Positions 53,753-63,558 of a DNA stretch of 64,000 bases are shown piece by piece. The DNA is taken from NCBI RefSeq assembly GCF_009184905.1, contig NZ_WESC01000004.1:124001-188000 (forward strand), given 5' to 3'. The translations under genes were made by a program, and so were the position numbers. How positions within the stretch are numbered: the first letter of the stretch is position 1; the number at the start of each line of letters is the position of its first letter. Under the pieces are notes generated by a model. That model ran no database searches and was not told the origin of the DNA. It worked only from the letters and a program-made list of their open reading frames with translations. The stretch is from Parvibaculum sedimenti (GTDB taxonomy: Bacteria; Pseudomonadota; Alphaproteobacteria; Parvibaculales; Parvibaculaceae).

Positions 53753-55375
53753 TCAGCCCCTGGACAGATCTTCGCCCGCAAGCGCCCGGCGGATGAGACT
53801 CACCGTTTCCTTCACGCCGTAAAGAGCGATGAAGGAGCCGAAGCGTGGGCCTTGCGCCTCGCCAAGCAGAATTTCGTAGAGCGCCCTGAACCAGTCGCGC
53901 AGGTTTTCGAAGCCATGCGTCTTGCCGATCTCATAGACGATGTTCTGCAACTCTTCGGCGCTCGTCTGCGGCTCGGCTCTTTCCAGCGCTTCGGCAAGAT
54001 CGGCAAGCGCGATTTTCTCGATTTCCGACGGCGCACGATAGACCTTGGACGGCTTCACGAAGTCATGGAAATAGTTGATCGCGTAGCCGACCATGTGGTC
54101 GAGACGGGGGAAGCGCTCCGGCGTCGCGTCCGGCGCATAGCTGCGGATGAAGCCCCAGAGCACATCCTTGTCTTCGGAATGGCTGGCGCTCGCAAGATTG
54201 AGAAGCAACGAGAAGCTGATTGGCAATTCTTCCGTTGGCGGATTCCCCGCATGGATATGCCATGCCGGATTGCCGAGGCGTTCCTTCACGGCCTGCTTCG
54301 GGTAAGCCGTCAGGAAGGAGAGATACTCATCGACATTCTTCGGGATGACGTCGAAATAGAGCCGCTTGCCGGTACGCGGCGCCTGATACATGAAAAGCTG
54401 CAGGCTTTCCGGGCTCGCATAGCGCAGCCAATCCTCGATCGAAAGGCCGTTGCCCTTCGACTTCGAAATCTTCTTGCCCTCCTGATCGAGGAAAAGCTCG
54501 TAGTTGAAGCCCTCCGGCGGATTGACGCCGAGTGTGCGGCAGATGCGCGAGGCGAGCTTGACGCTGTCGATGAGGTCCTTGCCCGCCATCTCGTAATCGA
54601 CCTTGAGCGCAGCCCAGCGCATGGCCCAGTCGGCCTTCCATTGCAGCTTGCAATGACCGCCCGTCACAGGAACCTCGACGATCTCGCCCGTATCGGGCTC
54701 CTCATAGGAGACAGTGCCCTTCTCGACATTGCGCGAGACGAGCGGCACCAGCAGCACATGGCCGGTCCGCGGGCTGACAGGAAGGATCGGACTGTAGGTC
54801 GAAGCGCGCTCCTCGCGCAGCGACGGCAGCATGATGTCCATGATGGCGTCGAACTTCTCCAGCACCTTCAGCAGCGTCGCGTCGAACCGGCCCGACTTGT
54901 AATAATCGGTCGACGAGGCGAACTCATACTGGAAACCGTAGGAATCGAGGAAGGCGCGCAGCCGGGCGTTGTTGTGCTCGCCGAAGCTCGGATGCGTCCC
55001 GAAGGGATCCGGCACCTTGGTCAGCGGCATGTTGATGTAATTCGCCAGCATCTCCTGGTTCGGCACATTGGTCGGCACCTTGCGCAACCCGTCCATGTCG
55101 TCCGAGAAGCAAAGGAGGCGTGTTTTCACGCCCGGCGCCAGCGTTTCGAAAGCGTGGCGCACCATGGTCGTGCGCGCGACCTCGCCGAAAGTGCCGATAT
55201 GCGGCAGTCCGCTTGGGCCGTATCCGGTCTCGAAGAGCACCACGCGATCAGCCGCCGCACCCTCTTTTTCCAGCCTTTCCACGATTTTTCGCGCTTCCTC
55301 GAAAGGCCAGGCCTTGCTGACGCGGGCGGCTTCGAGGAGTTCGGCATCGTTAATGACTGGTGTATTCGACGGCAT
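53753..55375 (-). CDS. lysK: Class I lysyl-tRNA synthetase
   Basis: A 540-residue class I LysRS, the archaeal-type enzyme found also in alphaproteobacteria and a few other bacteria. Signature [12 protein letters not shown] (HIGH-like) and the KMSKS-like [12 protein letters not shown] near residue 300 define the class. The class II lysS, if any, is not in the window. It charges tRNA-Lys with lysine. If this is the only LysRS gene the cell should be insensitive to some class II inhibitors. The ATG at 55375 follows a weak ribosome site. Confidence 0.93.
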   Translation of the reverse strand: MPSNTPVINDAELLEAARVSKAWPFEEARKIVERLEKEGAAADRVVLFETGYGPSGLPHIGTFGEVARTTMVRHAFETLAPGVKTRLLCFSDDMDGLRKVPTNVPNQEMLANYINMPLTKVPDPFGTHPSFGEHNNARLRAFLDSYGFQYEFASSTDYYKSGRFDATLLKVLEKFDAIMDIMLPSLREERASTYSPILPVSPRTGHVLLVPLVSRNVEKGTVSYEEPDTGEIVEVPVTGGHCKLQWKADWAMRWAALKVDYEMAGKDLIDSVKLASRICRTLGVNPPEGFNYELFLDQEGKKISKSKGNGLSIEDWLRYASPESLQLFMYQAPRTGKRLYFDVIPKNVDEYLSFLTAYPKQAVKERLGNPAWHIHAGNPPTEELPISFSLLLNLASASHSEDKDVLWGFIRSYAPDATPERFPRLDHMVGYAINYFHDFVKPSKVYRAPSEIEKIALADLAEALERAEPQTSAEELQNIVYEIGKTHGFENLRDWFRALYEILLGEAQGPRFGSFIALYGVKETVSLIRRALAGEDLSRG

Positions 55376-55508
55376 TTTCTGACCTGAAACGAGACTGCTT
55401 AATGAATTTTAAAGCGCCGGGACCCTAAGCTTTGGGGGCCCTGCCCGTCAACGCGGCGCAAGAAGCAGCACCCCGTGAGTGGTCGACAGAGTAACCGAAG
55501 CCAGTGTG

Positions 55509-57371
55509 ATGTCCGAGTTCCAATCCGCCGATAGCGAATCCCAGAGCGGTGGCGCGGAGAGCCTCGCACAGAAGGGGCCGGCACGGCGGCGGGCAGACCT
55601 CCCTACACGCATTTTTGCCGAGCAGGTGCGGCTTCTCCTCGATATGGGCGAGACGAGCCGCTACACGATCTTCGGCGCCGTTCTGGTGGTGGGGCTCGCC
55701 TTCTATGCCACGGCGCCGATCTGGGCGACCGCGGTCCCGCTGCTGATCCAGTTCGTCGCACAGGTTTCCTTCGACCGTGTGCGCGCTGCCTTCCGCGCCG
55801 ATCCTGAAGCGATCCTGAATGCCCGACTCTGGGCGCGGCGCTATGCGATCGTCACCCTTGTCAGCGGCTCGACATGGGGTGTCGGCAGTCTCCTCTGGTT
55901 GCCCGGCTCGTCCTTCCCGCACCATATCTTCTACGCGCTCCTCCTCGCGCTTCTCTGCATGGCGACAGCAATCTCGCGGGCCACCTATCCCCCGGCGGTC
56001 GCGGCCTATGTCGGCGCAACCGTGACGCCGACACTTATGCTCCTTCTCCTCTCGGGAAATCCGCTCGGTCTCGCGACAGTAACGCTGGCCTGCATGTTCC
56101 TGCTGGTGCTCGTCGGCTGGACACGGCAGGTCAACCGCTCCTTCAGCGAGGCAATCCGACTGCGCTTCGAGAATGCCGATCTGGTCGAACGGATGGCGCG
56201 GGCCCACGCCGCGACCGAGCAGAAGCGCGCCGACGCGGAGGAGGCCGAGCGCCGCGCCATCGCCGCCAATCGCGCCAAGGGCGAATTCCTCGCCATCCTC
56301 GGCCATGAGGTGCGCGCGCCCCTCGACGGTATCTCGCGCATGTCGAACCAGCTCGGCGACGAACCCCTAAGCGAGGCGCAGGCCAACCTCGCACAGGCCA
56401 TGGCGGAATCGAGCCGGATGCTCAGCCGTCTCTTCGACGACATGATCGACTTCTCGCAGATGGAGGCCCGCACACTGGAACTGAAGCCCCTGAGCTTCGA
56501 TCCGACGACGCTCGCCCGCAGCGTCGTGCGCCTGATGCGGCCGTATGCGAAGGAGCGCGGGCTCTCGCTCGAACTCGATCTCGCGCCCGATACGCCCGCC
56601 TGTATGACGGCCGACCCGGACCGGCTGAGGCAGGTTCTCGTCAATCTGCTCTCCAATGCCATCAAATTCACCGAAACGGGCGGCGTGGTCCTCAGGCTTC
56701 AGCCCGTGGGGCATCGCGGAGACGTCGCGGGCTTACGCTTTTCCGTGCTGGATACAGGCCTTGGACTTACGTCTGAGGTAAAGGCGCGCATCTTCGACAG
56801 CTTTTCCCAAGGTTCCTCCGTCGGGCATGACCGGCCGCTTGGCATCGGACTTGGCCTCGCCATAGCCGACCGCCTTGTCAGGCTCATGGGGGGGCAAATC
56901 GGCGTCGACAGCGCTGCGGGCCAGGGCAGCACCTTCTGGTTCCTCCTGCCCATCCGGTCAGGTTCGAGCCTTCCGACCGTGGCCGGTCCGCAGGCCAGCG
57001 CTTTTCCGGCATATCCGCGCGAACGGCTCATCGACCACGATTATCTTTATGAGCTCGAGCGGGAGCTTGGTCTCGAGGGAGCCACCGATCGCATGGTGAG
57101 CGCGCTGGACCGCATTCTCGACCTCCAGCGCGAGGTGGAAGCGGCGCGGAGCAGCAGGGACGCCGACGCGCTCGCCGCACATGTCCTTGCGATCAGGAGG
57201 GAAGCGGGCGAAAGCGGGCTCCCGGCCATCGCCGGTCTTGCGCAGGAAATGGCGCGCGCCCTCGACGCAGGCCGGCCGGAAGGCACGATGCCCGACGGCC
57301 AGCGCCTGCAACGGAAGATTGCTGCGACCCGGCAGGCCCTCGCACAGGCCTTTCCCCGGCTCGGAAGCTGA
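55509..57371 (+). CDS. Membrane histidine kinase with C-terminal HPt-like region
   Basis: A 620-residue sensor kinase. About six helices (residues 45-215) form the input domain, followed by a short coiled coil. The H-box FLAILGHEVRAPLDGI has His266, the N box reads LVNLLSNAIKFTETGG, and the G1/G2 boxes are DTGLGL and GIGLGLAIADRLV. The last 110 residues look like an HPt domain, with His558 in ALAAHVLAIRREAGESGLPA and LAQEMARAL after it, but with no receiver domain between kinase and HPt. The ATG at 55509 is used; a GTG at 55479 is an alternative. No response regulator gene is adjacent. Confidence 0.82.
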   Translation: MSEFQSADSESQSGGAESLAQKGPARRRADLPTRIFAEQVRLLLDMGETSRYTIFGAVLVVGLAFYATAPIWATAVPLLIQFVAQVSFDRVRAAFRADPEAILNARLWARRYAIVTLVSGSTWGVGSLLWLPGSSFPHHIFYALLLALLCMATAISRATYPPAVAAYVGATVTPTLMLLLLSGNPLGLATVTLACMFLLVLVGWTRQVNRSFSEAIRLRFENADLVERMARAHAATEQKRADAEEAERRAIAANRAKGEFLAILGHEVRAPLDGISRMSNQLGDEPLSEAQANLAQAMAESSRMLSRLFDDMIDFSQMEARTLELKPLSFDPTTLARSVVRLMRPYAKERGLSLELDLAPDTPACMTADPDRLRQVLVNLLSNAIKFTETGGVVLRLQPVGHRGDVAGLRFSVLDTGLGLTSEVKARIFDSFSQGSSVGHDRPLGIGLGLAIADRLVRLMGGQIGVDSAAGQGSTFWFLLPIRSGSSLPTVAGPQASAFPAYPRERLIDHDYLYELERELGLEGATDRMVSALDRILDLQREVEAARSSRDADALAAHVLAIRREAGESGLPAIAGLAQEMARALDAGRPEGTMPDGQRLQRKIAATRQALAQAFPRLGS

Positions 57372-57410
57372 GGCCTGTCTTTTACGCGGGGCTGGCTATA
57401 CTGCCCCGCC

Positions 57411-60326
57411 ATGGCCCTTACTCCTTCGGACGATTCGGCGGATTTCCGCTCACAGGCGGCTCCCGTCCTGCCCGATGCCGCCGCGCTCGTTCCGGCGCGG
57501 ATCGGCGCGGGCGCCGGATCGCGCTGGGGTGCGCTTGCCGTCACCGCCGATGGCGAGGTTGAGGAACTCTCCGCTGAAAAGGCGCTGGAGCGGCTCGCCC
57601 GCGACACGGTGCTCGTCGTCCACCCCGGTTTCACCGCGCGGCGCATAGCGGTCGGTCTTGCGAACAAGCGCGGCTTCAGCGAGCCGGGTCCGAAGGTGCT
57701 CGATCTCCTCGAACTCTTCGCCTTCGTACACCCGGCTGCCCCCTGCCTGCCCACACCCGGCGGGCTCGCCCGTGCGCTCCGCCTTAATACGACCGAGACG
57801 CCGGAGGCCCAGGCACTGATGCTTCACGAGGCAGCGGCGCGGCTGCTCTCTACCCTGCAATCGCGCAATTACCCCGACCGCTCGGGCACCGCGCGGGTCG
57901 CGTGGCGCATGGCTGAGGCCGGCTGGGCCTGGGCGCCCGGCGTCATGTCGGCGCTTGGCGATGTCGTCACGCGGGAAGGGAAGCCCCGTGTCGGCCGCGG
58001 TTTCGATGTCTGGAACGACCTGCCCGAATGGGAAGACCGCGCGCCCCGTGGCGCGCCTGGCCAAATGCCGGTGACGGAAGACGAAGCGCGGGAGCGGCTT
58101 GCCGAACTCGTCGGCACGAATGCCGAAAAGCGCTCCGGCCAATCCGATTTCGCAGCCGCGACCGCCCGCGCCTTTGGGCCGCGCGAGGCGGCGGGCGCCC
58201 CCAATATCGTCATCGCGGAGGCTGGCACCGGCATCGGCAAGACGCTCGGCTATATCGCACCCGCTAGCCTCTGGGCCCAGCGCAACAAGGGCACGGTCTG
58301 GCTTTCCACCTACACCAAGAATTTGCAGCGCCAACTCGATCAGGAATTATCGCGGCTTTATCCCGACCCGGCCGAGAAGAATGAAAAGACAGTCATCCGC
58401 AAGGGCCGCGAAAACTATCTCTGTCTTCTGAACTTCGCCGAAACCGCCGACCGCGCGGCCCTGTCCGGCAACGCGGTCGCCATCGGCCTCGTTTCGCGAT
58501 GGGCGAAGGCAAGCCGCGATGGCGACATGGTGGGTGGCGATTTTCCCGCGTGGCTCGCGCAGAAGCTCGGCGGTGGCGGAGGGCGCTCCGTGCTCACCGA
58601 CAGGCGCGGCGAATGCGTCTATACAGCTTGCCCACATTTCAAGAAGTGCTTCATCGAAAAGGCAATCCGCAAGGCGCGGCGCGCCGACATCGTGGTGGCG
58701 AACCACGCGCTCGTCATGCGGCAGGCAGCGCTCGAACAGGCCGGCGCATTGCTGATGCCGCAAGCGCCGCGCAACGTCGCCACGAATGTAGAGGCCGCAG
58801 GCAATGCCGAGGATGAGGAGCCAACGGGCCGCGAGGCCCGCTCGCGTTTCGTCTTCGACGAGGGACATCACATCTTCGACGCGGCCGACAGCGCCTTTTC
58901 CGCGCATCTCTCCGCTTCGGAAACAGCAGAACTGCGACGCTGGATTCGGGGCGCGGAAGGACAGCGCGGACGCCGCGGACGCGGTCTCGAAGACCGCATC
59001 GGCGATCTGACCACGGGCGACGAGACCGCCGAGGAAGCGCTATCCGCCGCGATCAATGCGGCATCCGCGCTTCCGGCGCCCGGATGGGCGAGCCGCCTCA
59101 ATGACGGTGCGCCACGCGGCGCGGCGGAAGAATTCCTCGCGCTGTTGCGCAATCATGTCCATGCGCGGGCGGAAGACAGCGACGGCCCCTTCTCGCTCGA
59201 AGCGGAAATCGAACCGCTGTCAAAGCCCATCGAAGAGACCGCCCGCGCGCTCGACGTCGCACTGGAACGTCTTGCCGCGCCGCTCTTCCGTATCGCGGAA
59301 CGGCTGCGCATACGGCTCGACGCGGAGGCGGAAGATCTCGACACATCGATGCGCATTCGCATGGATGCAGCCGCGCGCGGCCTCGAACGGCGCGCGAAGC
59401 TTCTCATCCCCTCATGGCGCTCGATGCTCGGCGGCCTCGGCCGTCCGACGCCGGAGGATTTCGTCGACTGGTTCTCGATTGATCGCATCGGCGGGCGCGA
59501 GGCCGATGTCGGTATGCACCGCCATTGGCGCGATCCGACGATCCCCTTTGCCGAAGCCGTGCTCGAACCGGCGCATGGCATCGTCATCGCGTCGGCCACG
59601 CTGCGCGACCGGTTGATCGACGACGCGGATGCGGACGAAGGCTGGGCGTCGGCGGAAGTCCGCACCGGTGTCACGCATCTGGCCGTGCCCGCGCGGCGCG
59701 CCTTCATGGCCTCGCCGTTCAACTATGCGGCGCAAGCGCGCATCTTCGTCGTGCGCGATGTGAGCCGGACCGACTTGAACCAGATTGCATCCGCCTATCG
59801 CGAACTCTTCCTCGCGGCGGGCGGCGGCGCATTGGGGCTCTTCACTGCCATTCATCGGCTTCGGGCCGTGCATGAGCGGCTCATGGCGCCACTCGAGGAA
59901 GCGGGACTCTCACTTTATTCGCAGCATGTGGACGCGCTCGACACCAGCACACTGGTCGACATCTTCCGTGCCGAGCGCCACGCCTGCTTGCTCGGCACCG
60001 ACGCTGTGCGCGACGGCGTGGACGTGCCGGGCGATTCGCTGCGCATGATCGTCTTCGACCGCGTACCCTGGCCGCGTCCGGACATTCTGCACAAGGCCCG
60101 CCGTGAACGTTTCGGCGGCCCGCGCTATGACGACATGCTGACACGGCTTAGGCTGAAACAGGCATTCGGGCGTCTGATCCGCTCCGCACGGGACAAGGGC
60201 GTTTTCATCATGCTGGATTCCCGTCTACCCACGCGGCTTACCTCTGCCTTTCCGCCGGATGTGACCGTGGAGCGCGTCGGCCTTGCCGAGGCGGTCGCGG
60301 GAACGCGGGAATTTCTGAAGGGATAA
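57411..60326 (+). CDS. DinG/XPD-type ATP-dependent DNA helicase
   Basis: A 971-residue iron-sulfur helicase. Walker A lies in IVIAEAGTGIGKTLGY (about residue 275). Four Cys for the Fe-S cluster follow (one in YLCLLN, then GECVYTACPHFKKC), and the DEGHH box is near residue 482. The C-terminal helicase domain has LGTDAVRDGVDVPGDSLRMI and QAFGRLIRSARDKGVF. The first 200 residues have a shape reminiscent of the DnaQ-like exonuclease fused to some DinG proteins but with no clear DEDD residues. It likely unwinds damaged or structured DNA. Confidence 0.88.
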   Translation: MALTPSDDSADFRSQAAPVLPDAAALVPARIGAGAGSRWGALAVTADGEVEELSAEKALERLARDTVLVVHPGFTARRIAVGLANKRGFSEPGPKVLDLLELFAFVHPAAPCLPTPGGLARALRLNTTETPEAQALMLHEAAARLLSTLQSRNYPDRSGTARVAWRMAEAGWAWAPGVMSALGDVVTREGKPRVGRGFDVWNDLPEWEDRAPRGAPGQMPVTEDEARERLAELVGTNAEKRSGQSDFAAATARAFGPREAAGAPNIVIAEAGTGIGKTLGYIAPASLWAQRNKGTVWLSTYTKNLQRQLDQELSRLYPDPAEKNEKTVIRKGRENYLCLLNFAETADRAALSGNAVAIGLVSRWAKASRDGDMVGGDFPAWLAQKLGGGGGRSVLTDRRGECVYTACPHFKKCFIEKAIRKARRADIVVANHALVMRQAALEQAGALLMPQAPRNVATNVEAAGNAEDEEPTGREARSRFVFDEGHHIFDAADSAFSAHLSASETAELRRWIRGAEGQRGRRGRGLEDRIGDLTTGDETAEEALSAAINAASALPAPGWASRLNDGAPRGAAEEFLALLRNHVHARAEDSDGPFSLEAEIEPLSKPIEETARALDVALERLAAPLFRIAERLRIRLDAEAEDLDTSMRIRMDAAARGLERRAKLLIPSWRSMLGGLGRPTPEDFVDWFSIDRIGGREADVGMHRHWRDPTIPFAEAVLEPAHGIVIASATLRDRLIDDADADEGWASAEVRTGVTHLAVPARRAFMASPFNYAAQARIFVVRDVSRTDLNQIASAYRELFLAAGGGALGLFTAIHRLRAVHERLMAPLEEAGLSLYSQHVDALDTSTLVDIFRAERHACLLGTDAVRDGVDVPGDSLRMIVFDRVPWPRPDILHKARRERFGGPRYDDMLTRLRLKQAFGRLIRSARDKGVFIMLDSRLPTRLTSAFPPDVTVERVGLAEAVAGTREFLKG

Positions 60327-60386
60327 GCTTGCCGCAGAGCGCCCCAGTCCCTAATCTCCTCGCGCTTTCAAACAAGGACGGCAAGA

Positions 60387-60797
60387 ATGTCGACGATCGC
60401 CCCGGAAACAGCCCTTATCTATGTCATGGTCACCATGAGCGCCGTGGACAGCGCCATGAGCGACAATGAATTGCGCACGATCGGCGGCATCGTGAAACAT
60501 CTCCCCATCTTCCGGCATTTCGATACGGAACGCCTTATCCCCGTTGCGCGGGAATGTGCCTCGATCCTCCAGGAGGATGGAGGGCTCGATGCGGTGTTCG
60601 GCCTCGTCAAGGACGCGCTGCCGCCGCACCTGCGCGAAACGGCCTATGCGGTTGCCGTGGAAATTGCTTCTGCAGATCTCTCGGTGGGTCAGGAAGAATT
60701 GCGCCTGCTTCAGCTTCTGCGCGACACGCTCGGCATCGAGAAGCTGATCGCGGCGGCCATCGAACGCGGCGCCCGCGCCCGTCACGCGACCGCGTGA
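60387..60797 (+). CDS. TerB-family protein
   Basis: A 136-residue all-helical TerB domain protein. Acidic metal-site residues lie in MVTMSAVDSAMSDNELRTIG and EIASADLSVGQEELRLLQLL. TerB proteins associate with membranes and divalent metals. Many, like this one, are not linked to tellurite resistance genes. It stands alone after the DinG-type gene. Confidence 0.82.
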   Translation: MSTIAPETALIYVMVTMSAVDSAMSDNELRTIGGIVKHLPIFRHFDTERLIPVARECASILQEDGGLDAVFGLVKDALPPHLRETAYAVAVEIASADLSVGQEELRLLQLLRDTLGIEKLIAAAIERGARARHATA

Positions 60798-60800
60798 AAT

Positions 60801-60823
60801 CGAAGGCGTCGTCGGCGCCTTCG
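60801..60823. terminator. Imperfect hairpin between convergent genes
   Basis: CGAAGGCG (60801-60808) and CGCCTTCG (60816-60823) form an 8-bp stem in the 46-base gap between the TerB gene and the EF-hand gene. No T-run follows in either direction, so a terminator role is tentative. Confidence 0.35.
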
Positions 60824-60843
60824 GACTTCACACTGTATCGCAC

Positions 60844-61116
60844 TCAGCCGGAAATCTTGCCGGCCTTGTATTCATTCAAGTCGAGATAGCCGTCGTGGTT
60901 CTGGTCGAGCTGCGTTGCAAGGTCCCGCTCGTCGGCAGGGAACCAGCTCACGGCAATCTTGCCGCCATGATAGGTGCCGAACTGCCTTTCCGCATTGTCC
61001 TGAAACGATGCCACGACGGACGGACTTGCAGCCACCGTCCCGGCGGCGAAAGCCGATGAAGCCCCCACTGCCGTAAGGGCCAAAGAACCGAGAAGTGCAA
61101 TTGCCCGAGTGTTCAT
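60844..61116 (-). CDS. Exported EF-hand protein
   Basis: A 90-residue protein with a signal peptide (ALLGSLALTAVGASSAFA) and one complete EF-hand loop near the C terminus: DQNHDGYLDLNE, in which Asp and Asn sit at the calcium-binding positions. GGAGG six bases ahead of the ATG at 61116 fixes the start. Probably a periplasmic calcium-binding protein; the target is unknown. Confidence 0.78.
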   Translation of the reverse strand: MNTRAIALLGSLALTAVGASSAFAAGTVAASPSVVASFQDNAERQFGTYHGGKIAVSWFPADERDLATQLDQNHDGYLDLNEYKAGKISG

Positions 61117-61268
61117 TTCCAACCTCCATTTGTTATATGCCGCGCATCAACGCGCGTCGCATGTGGAGGTATATCGAAACAGTCGCGCGATAGTTCCAGA
61201 CCTTGTCTGGAAACAATCTGTTGCCTACATTCGGGGAAAGTTTTCGGCGGAAAAAGGGTCAGCGACGC

Positions 61269-61973
61269 TTACTCTTTATCGCAAGATCCCGTGCCCGTTT
61301 TCTTCTGTTCTTCGTCGATCCGGTCGTAGAAGCTGCGCTGGCACGCGCCGCCGTCGGATAGCCGATCGACCTCGCGGTGAACGAGCAGCGGCATTGATCC
61401 GTCAAAGGAATAAATATCCGTAGTCCGCTCGTTCGCACCACGTTGCCAGCGGCTCACGATCTCCTGATCTTCGGCATTGAATTCCGGCGAAGCGATCGCG
61501 TCGAGTTCGGGGCTTGCGACGAAGTTGCCGCCCTCTTTCGACCAGACCCAGTTCCGATAGAGGCCCTTGCCTTCGGACGATGATCGCTGGACACGCAGAT
61601 CGAAGAAGCCATCGAAATTGAGGTCGATCATCCCGACGCCACCATTCTCCGCGTCCTTCGGGACATGCAATGCGATACCCTTCAGAACCTGGAAGGGTTC
61701 GGCCTCGCCGCTACGGCGAAGTTCGATACTGTCCAGTACGCGCTCGCCATTCGTCGCATTACCGCGGAAAACGAGAGACAGGCCGATCTCGGGCAGGCCT
61801 GGATTGATTTGCGCCTGGCAGGAAATGGGGGCGGCATCGGTGTTGCCCGCCGGCGCGGCACAGGTCAGCGAGCCTTCGAAGGTTTCGTCGCCCACCGGCT
61901 CCGCCAGCGCAGGCACAAGCCCGAGCATGGGCAGCGCCATGAGGCAGCCCAGATAATGCTTCGCCATCATCAT
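61269..61973 (-). CDS. Exported XAC2610-like protein of unknown function
   Basis: A 234-residue protein with a signal peptide (GCLMALPMLGLVPALA). The mature part has an FG-GAP/XAC2610-like stretch (GVGMIDLNFDGFFDLRVQRS) and three Cys (two near the N terminus, one or two near the C terminus). Three ATGs in a row at 61973-61965 make the start imprecise; the first has GGGG upstream. No function is recognised. The arrangement of a D-x-N-x-D-G-like loop might bind calcium. Confidence 0.62.
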   Translation of the reverse strand: MMMAKHYLGCLMALPMLGLVPALAEPVGDETFEGSLTCAAPAGNTDAAPISCQAQINPGLPEIGLSLVFRGNATNGERVLDSIELRRSGEAEPFQVLKGIALHVPKDAENGGVGMIDLNFDGFFDLRVQRSSSEGKGLYRNWVWSKEGGNFVASPELDAIASPEFNAEDQEIVSRWQRGANERTTDIYSFDGSMPLLVHREVDRLSDGGACQRSFYDRIDEEQKKTGTGSCDKE

Positions 61974-62170
61974 GTTTCCCCGCCGCTGCTTTCCCATTTG
62001 CATGGGCCTTTATGACAATTGTAGCCGAGACGAACCGCGAGGCGTAGGCCTTTGCGGAGCTCGCGCTCCCGGCTTTGCGAGGGCATTTTCCCGGATGGAA
62101 AGCCGCTCTATAGTCGCCGCTCACCTGCCTCCCACAAGCCAGTTCCAGGCCTGCGTCGGGTGCCGAGGCC

Positions 62171-63022
62171 ATGATGCAAAGCTTTCTCCTGACCCATGAG
62201 CTCGCCGTCCGGCTCGCCTTCTTTGGCGGGCTGCTGGCGCTCCTCGCCACATGGGAGCTTGCCACGCCCTGGCGCCCTTCCGTTCTGCCGCGCCTTGCGC
62301 GGTGGCGGACCAATCTGGGGCTGAGTGTCGCAGGCGCAGTTCTCGTCAGATTTGCCCTGCCTGCCGCCGCCATGGGCGTCGCCCTATGGTGTGAGGTGAA
62401 GGAGATCGGGCTCTTCAACCAATTCGATGCGCCGGTCGCCCTCTCCCTGCCCCTCTCGCTTCTCGCCCTTGATCTGCTGATCTATGCCCAGCATGCGGCC
62501 TTCCATTACGTGCCGCTCTTCTGGCGTATGCACAGGGTTCATCATGCGGATCCGGAAATCGACGTCACCACGGCGGTGCGCTTCCACCCGCTTGAGATAC
62601 TCGCAAGCATGGGCATCAAGATGGCCGCGGTCGCCGCACTCGGCGTTCCGCCCGTGGCAGTGCTCATCTTCGAAGTGGCGCTCAATGCCATGGCCATGTT
62701 CAATCATTCGAACGTCAAGCTTCCCCCCCGCATCGAACGCAGCTTACGCAGCGTCATCGTGACGCCGGACATGCATCGCATCCATCATTCGGTCCGCAGG
62801 GATGAGCATGACATGAATTTCGGCTTCAACCTGTCACTCTGGGATCGGGCCTTTGGCACCTATCGCGAGAGCCCGCAGGGCGGCGCGGAAAATTTGCGGA
62901 TCGGGCTCGACGCCTATAAAGGCGCGGAGCCCACGAGACTTTTCTGGAGTCTCGCCCTACCCTTCCTCGACGGAGCCCGCCCGGACACGGCGTCAGACGG
63001 ACAGCGCCAGGAGAATGCTTGA
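62171..63022 (+). CDS. Sterol desaturase / fatty acid hydroxylase family protein
   Basis: A 283-residue membrane protein with four helices and the di-iron His boxes of the family: QHAAFH (HX3H), MHRVHHADPE (HX2HH) and MHRIHHSVRRDE (HX2HH). It is expected to hydroxylate or desaturate a lipid at the membrane with O2. The substrate is unknown. Its stop overlaps the SixA start (TGATG), so the two are coupled. A second ATG at 62174 is an alternative start. Confidence 0.85.
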   Translation: MMQSFLLTHELAVRLAFFGGLLALLATWELATPWRPSVLPRLARWRTNLGLSVAGAVLVRFALPAAAMGVALWCEVKEIGLFNQFDAPVALSLPLSLLALDLLIYAQHAAFHYVPLFWRMHRVHHADPEIDVTTAVRFHPLEILASMGIKMAAVAALGVPPVAVLIFEVALNAMAMFNHSNVKLPPRIERSLRSVIVTPDMHRIHHSVRRDEHDMNFGFNLSLWDRAFGTYRESPQGGAENLRIGLDAYKGAEPTRLFWSLALPFLDGARPDTASDGQRQENA

Positions 63023-63555
63023 TGAAACGACTTTGCCTGATGCGGCACGCGAAATCGGACTGGAGCGATCCCGCGAAGGACGACTTCGAACGCGCGCTGA
63101 ATGCGCGGGGTATCAAATCCGCGACATTCATGGCGGATTACATTGCCGCCTCCGACTACAAGCCCGACGCAGTGCTCTGCTCGACGGCGAAGCGCGCGAG
63201 GGAAACCTTTGTGCCGCTGCGCAAGCGTCTTCCCGCCGATTTACCGGTGATTTTTCGCGACGAGCTCTACCACGCCATGCCCGACGTGATGCTCAACGAA
63301 ATTCATCACGCGCCGGCCGACGCGCAGACATTGCTTGTCGTCGCGCATAATCCGGGCCTCGTCCTCCTTGCCATGGCCCTTGCCGAAGACCCGGAGGAAG
63401 AGGTTGCGCTCAAGGTCGCGAATGGCGTGCCCACTGGCGGCTTCATCGTCTTCGAATTCGATGTCGATGACTGGAAGGAGGTGAAGGAAGGCAAGGGCCG
63501 CACTGTCTTCTTCGGCAGGCCGCGCGACCTGATGGCGCCTGCGGAAAAGAATTGA
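63022..63555 (+). CDS. sixA: SixA-type histidine phosphatase
   Basis: A 177-residue histidine phosphatase superfamily protein. The N terminus CLMRHAKSDWSDPAK holds the RHx phosphate-pocket motif with the catalytic His, and VVAHNPGLVLLAMAL carries the second His. SixA removes phosphate from His in HPt domains. It starts on the ATG that shares one base with the upstream stop; a TTG just before is not used. The HPt-like kinase of this window (55509-57371) is a possible but unproven target. Confidence 0.85.
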   Translation: MKRLCLMRHAKSDWSDPAKDDFERALNARGIKSATFMADYIAASDYKPDAVLCSTAKRARETFVPLRKRLPADLPVIFRDELYHAMPDVMLNEIHHAPADAQTLLVVAHNPGLVLLAMALAEDPEEEVALKVANGVPTGGFIVFEFDVDDWKEVKEGKGRTVFFGRPRDLMAPAEKN

Positions 63556-63558
63556 ACC

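Noticed and set aside
52919-55387. 822-codon open frame on the plus strand
   Set aside because: Antisense to the TPR and lysyl-tRNA synthetase genes; the synthetase has all its motifs on the minus strand.
55509-60797. Possible defence island (kinase, DinG helicase, TerB)
   Set aside because: The genes are separated singletons, and no nuclease, toxin or other defence core gene is present.
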